Assembly: GCA_013146195.2 (NCBI GenBank)
Contig: CM028383.1
Location: 15,771,642 to 15,835,641, forward strand
DNA from: Codonopsis lanceolata
Taxonomy: Eukaryota > Streptophyta > Magnoliopsida > Asterales > Campanulaceae
Length of the DNA stretch: 64,000 bases
Direction: 5' to 3'
Positions 57,871-64,000 of the stretch are shown piece after piece. Made by a program: the position numbers and the translations under genes. Every line of letters begins with the position of its first letter. Within the stretch, counting starts at the first letter, position 1. A model generated the notes under the pieces. That model ran no database searches. It worked only from the letters and a program-made list of their open reading frames with translations, and was not told where the DNA came from.

Positions 57871-58326
57871 CCTACAGGAATCGAGGAATACATGTTAAAC
57901 CCTGCTCGGGGGGACAGGCAAGAGCAGCTAAGCAAAAACCCATGGCATGCAAGGGCTTATCCGAAGACCGGTGAACAGGGCACCGGTCAAGTACTCCTCG
58001 ATTCCTCCCATGCAAAGTTGGGCAAGTTTGTGGAATGCCTAGGACTGTGAAGTGCTTAAAGTGGGAAATAGAAAAAAGCATGGATAAAGACGAAGTGGGT
58101 ATCAGAAGCCCTAGTTTACGACAAATTGATTTTCAGATCGTAACGGAGTTCATCATCTACCTGAAACAATGTCGTTGAACCCTAGTGTGGGGGTTCTAGC
58201 AGAGAAGAATTGAAAACGCAGTAAGAAGAAAAGTAATGAAGGTTCGAAGAAATACCTATTGATGAGGGAGAATTTAATTGAAGAAGATCTTGAAAAGCTT
58301 CGTTTGCACGAATTGAACACATCAAC

Positions 58327-58769
58327 TAGAGATGTTAATCGGTCCAGCCCTAACGGTTTCGGTCCAACATAGGTTCGGTTTAGTCGGTTATTACTGTTGT
58401 CCGATCAAAAACCTAACGGTTTCGGTCTGGCCCTGGCGGTTTCGGTTCAAACCTACGGTTTCCAACCAAAGATTAAACTTGTGCGTTTTTTCCCAATTTC
58501 GAGGCTTGTACGCTTATTTCAGCGTATTATACGCGTTTCGTATATTATACTAACTATATTAAAGCTGTTAATCGGTCCAACCCTAACGGTTTTTGGTATT
58601 ATACCCGTCCCGTATATTACTAACTATACTAAACCGTACGAAAGTCGGCTTTCGGTTCAACCCTAACGGTTTCGGTCCCTAAACGGTTCGTCTTAAACAG
58701 TCCATTTAAAATTTCAACCCTAACGGTTTTGGTTCGAACCTACGGTTTTCGACCCTATTAACATCTCTA
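58327..58769 (+). mobile_element. hAT-type MITE, copy 2
   Basis: Ends tagagatgtt and aacatctcta form perfect inverted repeats, flanked by acatcaac and acagcaac (58319-58326 and 58770-58777; 8 bp, one mismatch). It is full of 'ccctaacggtttcgg' motifs. It is related to the copy at 6320-6818, as both can be read as the same VRLFQRII..GPTLTVFGII stretch. Confidence 0.9.
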
Positions 58770-58880
58770 ACAGCAACAGGAAGTTTCGGCACTGATGCAG
58801 TACTCTTGGAGTGCAGAAGTAAGATAGTTTTTCTTGGTCTTGATTTTGCTCAAAGTGGGTAAAGTGTGAAAATAAGGGGG

Positions 58881-59805
58881 TGTTTGAGTTTTTATACCGA
58901 GTGAAATCGCCGGTTGGGGGCTACCCCAAGGGTTTTGCCATCATTAGGGCACAAAAACCGGAGTATAGCATTTAATGACTTCTTGGGAAATGAGCCCGCG
59001 TGGGGCTGTAAGACGGTTGATGACGACCCGTCCTTTCAAATCCTTTGGGCTGGCAACCACTTATAAACGTCTGGTTGAGGATGACTGGATGAATTTATGA
59101 AAAGATCCATCATAAGAAACAATCTAGCATGGAGGATTCTAAATTCCTCTCCTCGCTCAGAGCATTGATGTTCGACAAACAAGGAACATGGAGCTACTGA
59201 ATTGCCTGGCCCAATAGGCCCAACATATAAGTCACGTGCCCGGCACGCCACCACCAGTCGTGGGCTGAACACATGCGTTCTAAGTTCCAAGTTATATTAA
59301 GGAGCAGGTAGTGATCAAAGATATATCATGAGGGGGGCTCGACCTCCACGGCAAGGTTACAATGAGGGGGCTTACCCAGCGAGCAACAGTATGCACCGAG
59401 CAGGACTTACCGTGCTTGTTTATGAAGGAAACGGTTGTCTTGAATGTGAGTAGTTACTCCCGAGAAATTCGCCATCATTGACATGATGAGACCGTTGTGA
59501 TAAATGGGGGCAGTTAATATGGCAGTTAATGTGCCCGCCATTTATGCCATGATGTTTAATGGTCAGTTACTCTCCGGCAAAGGCTATAAAAACCCCTCCA
59601 AACAAAGGAGGGAGGTACGTGATTCTGAATACTGGCCTAAACTCTGTCAAATTGTTTACTCAGCTAATTGTTGTGCTAACTTTCACGCCGAAGGGCTTTT
59701 GCATGGAGTGCCCCTGCCTAGTTTACCGTACTTTGTTTGTTTACAGGGTTGGGCCTTGGAGAAAACAGATAGATTGAAAGCCAGATATCCAGTTGAAGAA
59801 GCCTA
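58881..59805 (+). repeat. 3' LTR of the gypsy element
   Basis: The polypurine tract aaaataaggggg (58869-58880) is directly followed by TGTTTGAG. The LTR runs 925 bp to 'gaagccta' (the other copy reads 'gaagccca', the expected CA end). A TATA box ctataaaaa lies at about 59584-59592, followed by the 'cccctccaaacaaaggagg' leader. The copia fragment begins at 59806. Confidence 0.8.
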
Positions 59806-60158
59806 GTGCGTCCTTGGATTATTGAGGTCATGCAAGAAGAACTAAATCAGTTTGAAAGATGTAAAGTATGGGAACTGTGCCAAGACCCTCTGATCAAAAA
59901 GTTATTGGAACTAAATGGGTGTTCAGAAACAAGTTTGATGAAGATGGAAATGTTACAAGGAACAAAGTAAGATTAGTAGCCCAAGGCTATAGACAGGAGG
60001 AGGATATTGACTATGATCAAACATTTGCTCATGTGGCCAGACTGGAAGCCATCAGACTATTTCTTGCCTATGCAACCTTCAAGGATTTCATGGTATACCA
60101 AATGGATGTAAAAAGTGCATTTCTAAATGGAGATCTACAAAAACAAATGTTTGTTGAA
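59226..60158 (+). repeat. Right arm of the 0.9-kb inverted duplication
   Basis: Counterpart of 52616-53515. It holds about 33 bp more near 59330-59365. Homology ends abruptly at 60158 after 'tttgttgaa', and at 59226 on the inner side. Confidence 0.85.
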
Positions 60159-60173
60159 AAAACTGCGTTCTAA
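59806..60173 (+). pseudogene. Copia reverse-transcriptase fragment
   Basis: Encodes VPRPSDQKVIGTKWVFRNK, EDGNVTRNKVRLVAQGY, DYDQTFAHVAR and YQMDVKSAFLNGDLQKQ, then ends in unrelated sequence. It starts exactly at the gypsy LTR end. It matches the start of the copia reverse transcriptase at 52.6-52.97 kb in inverted orientation. Confidence 0.9.
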
Positions 60174-60248
60174 AAAAATTGTGTTTTGAAAATTAAAAAC
60201 ACTGCACCAAACATGTTCTTAATCAACTAATTAGCATTATGAAAACAT

Positions 60249-60828
60249 TTAAGGGTTTGTTTGAATGTATAGATTTTGAATTCAATAAATATTTAAATTT
60301 CATAAAATTTAAATGATGTGAAATTTGCTTTTAAAATCATAAAAATTTCATTGTTTGGATACTTTGTGGAATTCAATTACAGTTCTACATTATAATTAAA
60401 TAAAATTTCATTAGTATATCAACTATCAACTATCAAGTATTTAATTTAGTCTAGTAGTAGTGTTTGTTAGTGATTATGAATGACAAAAATTCAAACCTTG
60501 TTAGCAACAAATTTACATAAATTTTATATTTTAAATAATAAATAGCATATAGAGGTGGTCAGAGGCAGATGCCTGACGGTGGTGGCTGGCGGTGGTCGAA
60601 TGTTGCTACCGGTAGTGGTGGTGGTAAAACCAGGGTGAGTTGTTGTTGTGTATAGTAATGAGCCAAAATATAAAATTTAAATTCTTAGGATTTAGTGTAG
60701 AATTAGTTTTATGGAATTGAGGTATTCTGAATTCCAATTCTAAATTTTAACAGTGTTGCCAAACGACGGAATTGGTTTGGGAGGCCGCAATTCCAAACCA
60801 AGGAATTAGGGTATCCAAACACACCTAA
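60249..60828. mobile_element. Probable MITE
   Basis: The left end 'aagggtttgtttgaatgta..ttgaattc' and the complement of the right end 'taggtgtgtttggataccctaattcc' are similar. The interior has a GGT-rich patch (60565-60645) in AT-rich DNA. Its family is uncertain. Confidence 0.5.
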
Positions 60829-60993
60829 CTCCCTCCGTTCCGGACAAAAAATTTACTATTTCATTTTTGAATGTTTCACTTAAAGAGTCCAATTTCAAAA
60901 ATTAAGACATAATAGTGTCATTTTATTACTAAGGAATCATTTTTAAAAAATATTTGACTTTAAATGAGGACTTTTTATCTGAAATGGAGGAAG
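60829..60993. mobile_element. Stowaway-like MITE
   Basis: Ends ctccctccgttccgg and the complement of ctgaaatggaggaag, with TA after the right end. 165 bp, with an AT-rich interior. Confidence 0.75.
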
Positions 60994-61199
60994 TAATATT
61001 TGAAACAATGCTTTGGTTTCTTTCTACATAAAGATATTTAAAAATTGTTTTGAGGGCTTTTGTTAATACTTCACCTCTCATAACTTTCATATTTATATAT
61101 ATGGAGATGAATTATTATTATTGGAGTATTATTTTCAAATATGAAGTCCTAGAATATATTTATTTTCAAAATGAAAAAAAGAATAAAAAATAGAAAAAA

Positions 61200-62765
61200 T
61201 TACAAGCCGATACATCTTTTTAAAATATGTTTTCAAATGAATCCACATATTTTTTGCCCATAGCTTTTAGGTATAATTTTGGGGCAAAAGTATGTCTCTG
61301 CCCCTCTATGTCGTATTTGATGAACGGGAGGTGGATATTACGTTCTAGTTACAAAGCATAACTTCTAATGGAAGCTCTTCACCAAGGCTGTCATTCTTCA
61401 ATTGCTTAGCAGTCACCATCTCCCTCTGCCCAAGCAGTCCAGCCGGCGTCCTCCGTCTCCTCTTGGTTCAATTTCTGGTCCTAAGCAAACAAGCTCCACC
61501 TCCGCCTTCTGTCACAAACTCCGGCCCCCCTACCAGTTTGTCCCACCATTACTGCCTCTTTCCCCCAAACCCGACTCCATCTCTCTCTCTCTTCCTGCAT
61601 CCCAGCAGGCACCTGCCATCTCATTTGCCATACTCGCTTTCTTTTATTTGATTCTCCATGTAGATCCGGCGATTTGAACGGGGAAGACGAAGATGGCGCT
61701 GGGGCTCCGATGAAGACAGTCGGAACTAGGGTTTAGTGGGAGCACGGAAATGGAGATATTTATTGCCTTGGCGGCTTTGCTGGAACTTTTGGCCGGAGGT
61801 GGAGCGACATGACTGAGGATGAAGGTCGGATCTGTGGGTTGTTCTGAAGCCGACAAGAGGGAAAGAAGACGGAGGAAGAGCTAGCGCAGGGGTGGCGATG
61901 ACGCTCTACTTTGAGACGGAAGCAACAGGCACGAGGGGGGTCAGAGACTGGTTGGACTGGCCGGAGAAGATGAGGGAGGGAAAGATGGATGGCGGCCATG
62001 GGGGCTTTGATGGTTGAAGATCGTGGTTGGTCAAAGGCATCGAGGCATAAAGATTGAGGGAACAGACTCAACAAGAATGGTGGGCGATGGAGAGAGTGGA
62101 GATGGCGGGGTTGGTGACAAGGAAGGGAGGTCGCTGGACTGAGGATTTGGAGAAGAAAAGACGACGGCTTTGCCAAGCATTAGCATCAACCTGATGCCTG
62201 GATTTGTCCACCTGATGCTTGGATTCAGCATTTTTGAATTTTTTGGTCTTCCTGATACCAAGTCTTGTCATCAGCATTTTTGATTTTTTTTTGTTGAATA
62301 AACTATGAAAATAGTCCTGATGCCAAGCCTTGACATTAGAAATTTTTTGGTTTTTTTGGCCTTGAAATAAACTGTGAAACAGTCCTGATGCCAAGCCTTG
62401 ACATCAACATTTTTGAATTTTTTTGGGCTTGAATAAACTGTGAAACAATCCTGATGCCAAGCCTTGACATCAGCATTTTTTGGTTTTTTTGGGCTTTGAA
62501 TAAACTGTGAAAACAGTTCTGATACCAAGCCTTGGCATCAACATTTTTGAGTTTTTTTGGCTTGAATAAATTGTGAAAACAGTCCTGATGACAAGCCTTG
62601 ACATCAACATTTTTTAGTTTTTTTAGGCCGGATGAGATTTATCTTCATTAATGGCATTTTTGTTATTTGACACCCAATTTGTATTTATATGAAATGTCCA
62701 AAAAATTAATTGACCTAAATGAAAAAATATTTCTAAAATTATACCCACCTGAAATTTGTACTAAA
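61200..62765. mobile_element. Possible MULE-like element with GC-rich cargo
   Basis: The left edge (about 61205-61270) weakly matches the inverted right edge (about 62640-62765): 'ttttaaaatatgttttcaaatgaat' against 'ttttagaaatattttttcattta'. Inside, 61370-62180 is markedly GC-richer than its surroundings and has open stretches on both strands that I cannot assign. The tandem array at 62180-62625 follows. This could be a Pack-MULE. The evidence is circumstantial. Confidence 0.35.
62180..62625. repeat. Tandem ~62-bp repeats with 'cctgatgccaagccttgacatca'
   Basis: About six units combine 'catcaacatttttgaatttttttgg', 'cttgaataaactgtgaaa' and 'cagtcctgatgccaagcctt'. The 'gatgccaagccttggcatc' core is itself palindromic. 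Confidence 0.85.
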
Positions 62766-63525
62766 AAATACATGACCATTCACAAAATTCGTTGATTGCA
62801 ATTACACCCCCCAATGTCCCCAACTCTAAATGGGTTAATTTTTCGATTTTACCCTTGCCTTGCATAACGCAGTTTAACTAAGACACTCCCCAATCCCAAT
62901 TATATTAAATCAACAGATACAAGTAAAATGGATAATCAATACACGGAATGCCACGATTGAAAACAAGAGTTAGTAAAAGAATTTTCTTAACCATTAAATT
63001 TGGTTATCTTTGTTGGCAAAAATTTAAAAAATATAGTTTTACGTGTATTTTTTTATAATATGAATAACTTTAATCCGGCTCATTGCATGTTGAATGATTG
63101 AGGTTTAAGAAAATATGACTCGATCTTACGAATAAGGATTTATAACAAGTCAAAATCATAAGGGAACCTACTACTGCTATTGTTGTCATATCTATCAGCA
63201 AAATCATTTTCGTTAAGCTTATGACAATAACTTTGTTGATTGTGGTTCATTGATCATTATCACTACAATGAACAAAGGATCATAAGTGGGGGAAAATGGC
63301 ATAAAACATGACTTGGTGTCAAAGCTACTTCAAGTTGAAAAAGAATTCAGATAAGATTTTAAAAGCCCGTTTCATCTCTTGCAAATTGGAATTTTATCGG
63401 GGGAAATTCAAGTGGGTACAATTTTGAAAACATGTTTTCATCTAGGACCATTAATTTTTTATACATTTCATAAAACTACAAATTGCTTACCAAATGACAA
63501 AAATGTCATTAATGAAAACTTTGAT
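62630..63525. repeat. Inverted repeat arms with non-coding centre
   Basis: 62630-62760 and 63405-63525 are inverted copies ('tcattaatggcatttttgttattt' against 'aaatgacaaaaatgtcattaatga', and so on). The 640-bp centre is AT-rich with no gene. Each arm is bordered on its outside by a 'gatgcca' tandem array. Confidence 0.75.
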
Positions 63526-63720
63526 GCCAATCCTTGGCATCATAAATCAACCTGATGCCAAAAATCAACCTGATGTCAGGCATCAGAAATCAACCTGATG
63601 CCAAAAATTAACCTGATGTCAGGCATCAGAAATCAACCTGATGCCAAAAAGCAACCTGATGTCAGGCATCAGAAATCAATCTGATGCCAAAAATCAACCT
63701 GATGCCAGGCATCAGAAATT
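63525..63720. repeat. Tandem ~43-bp repeats with 'aaatcaacctgatgcc'
   Basis: Four to five units of 'aaatcaacctgatgccaaaa' followed by 'tcaacctgatgtcaggcatcag'. They share the 'gatgcca/tggcatc' core with the array at 62180-62625. Confidence 0.85.
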
Positions 63721-63916
63721 GAAAAAGGAAAATTGGAAAAAGAAAAATTAGGACGTTCCGTAACATAAAATATTCCGATTACGATTTAGCAAACCGACTC
63801 CATAGTCGGCATTCATCACGCTGATACAATAAAGCAAAACATTTCCAAACACCATTATCATTATCACTCCCTACTGCTAGATTGGTTATCCTAAATTATA
63901 CTAATAGAAACAAGAA

Positions 63917-64000
63917 ATGGAGAACTCCCAAGCTGGTAATGAACAAGGCAAGACCCCGGAAAACTCTAATTGCAGCGCTGCCGTGGGTGAGCAAGGAGAA
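63917..64000 (+). CDS. Possible start of a gene, cut by the window end
   Basis: An ATG at 63917 opens a frame (MENSQAGNEQGKTPENSN...) that is still open at the window edge after 28 codons. The codon use is gene-like and the upstream region is ordinary AT-rich DNA. I do not recognise the product. Confidence 0.35.
   Translation, partial: MENSQAGNEQGKTPENSNCSAAVGEQGE

Larger units (their letters stand above)
53516..59805 (+). mobile_element. 3' half of a Ty3/gypsy Tat-type retrotransposon
   Basis: Starts inside the integrase zinc finger. It continues with the integrase core, a spacer with hairpin repeats (54770-54995), an antisense extra gene (57870-55430), a polypurine tract (58869-58880) and a complete-looking 3' LTR (58881-59805). 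Gag, protease, reverse transcriptase and the proper 5' LTR are missing. A hAT-type MITE lies at 58327. An antisense coding region between integrase and LTR is known for Tat-lineage elements. Confidence 0.8.

Overview
This window is nuclear DNA from a flowering plant, almost certainly a eudicot. The evidence is intron-containing genes of plant-specific families (type II PI4-kinase gamma, LEA_2/NHL, EMB1703, SINAT), plant transposon superfamilies, and AT-rich intergenic DNA with long (TA)n tracts. I cannot fix the species.

Four host genes are supported. A two-exon type II phosphatidylinositol 4-kinase gamma with two ubiquitin-like domains lies at 18.1-20.3 kb (+). A single-exon LEA_2/NHL-like membrane protein lies at 29.25-29.85 kb (+). 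A five-exon EMB1703-like plastid protein runs 38.9 to 31.6 kb (-) and carries a one-base frameshift in a homopolymer. A three-exon SINAT3-like RING E3 ligase runs 45.4 to 40.0 kb (-); its first intron is 3.9 kb long and splits the RING. A possible first exon of a further gene starts at 63917 and leaves the window.

Most of the rest is nested transposable elements. 0.8-4.6 kb: a 5'-truncated LINE with target-site duplications, inserted in a degenerate repeat array and itself split by a hAT-type element. 5.8-7.8 kb: a decayed MULE transposase tail followed by an OTU-protease-like region, split by a second hAT-type MITE. 12.06-15.67 kb: a PIF/Harbinger element with both partner genes, inverted ends and a TAA duplication. 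21.54-29.03 kb: a 7.5-kb Mutator-like element with about 194-bp inverted ends and a perfect 9-bp duplication. It holds a broken transposase and, convergent to it, a small GRF zinc-finger gene. A 1.37-kb Pack-MULE nested inside it, with its own long inverted ends and 9-bp duplication, carries a captured fragment of an ATG18-type autophagy gene. 46.4-53.0 kb (-): the 3' half of a Ty1/copia element with a long extra ORF downstream of pol. 53.5-59.8 kb (+): the 3' half of a Ty3/gypsy Tat-type element with integrase, an antisense extra ORF, polypurine tract and 3' LTR. A 0.9-kb inverted duplication of one LTR/copia junction brackets the gypsy segment. 60.2-63.7 kb: MITEs and a tandem-repeat-rich inverted-repeat structure.

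The host genes look like a normal low-copy gene island loaded with insertions in introns and flanks. The large MULE ends about 225 bp before the LEA_2 start codon, a LINE and a SINE sit in SINAT introns, and Stowaway-like MITEs and a SINE remnant sit in EMB1703 introns. I found no tRNA, rRNA or CRISPR array.
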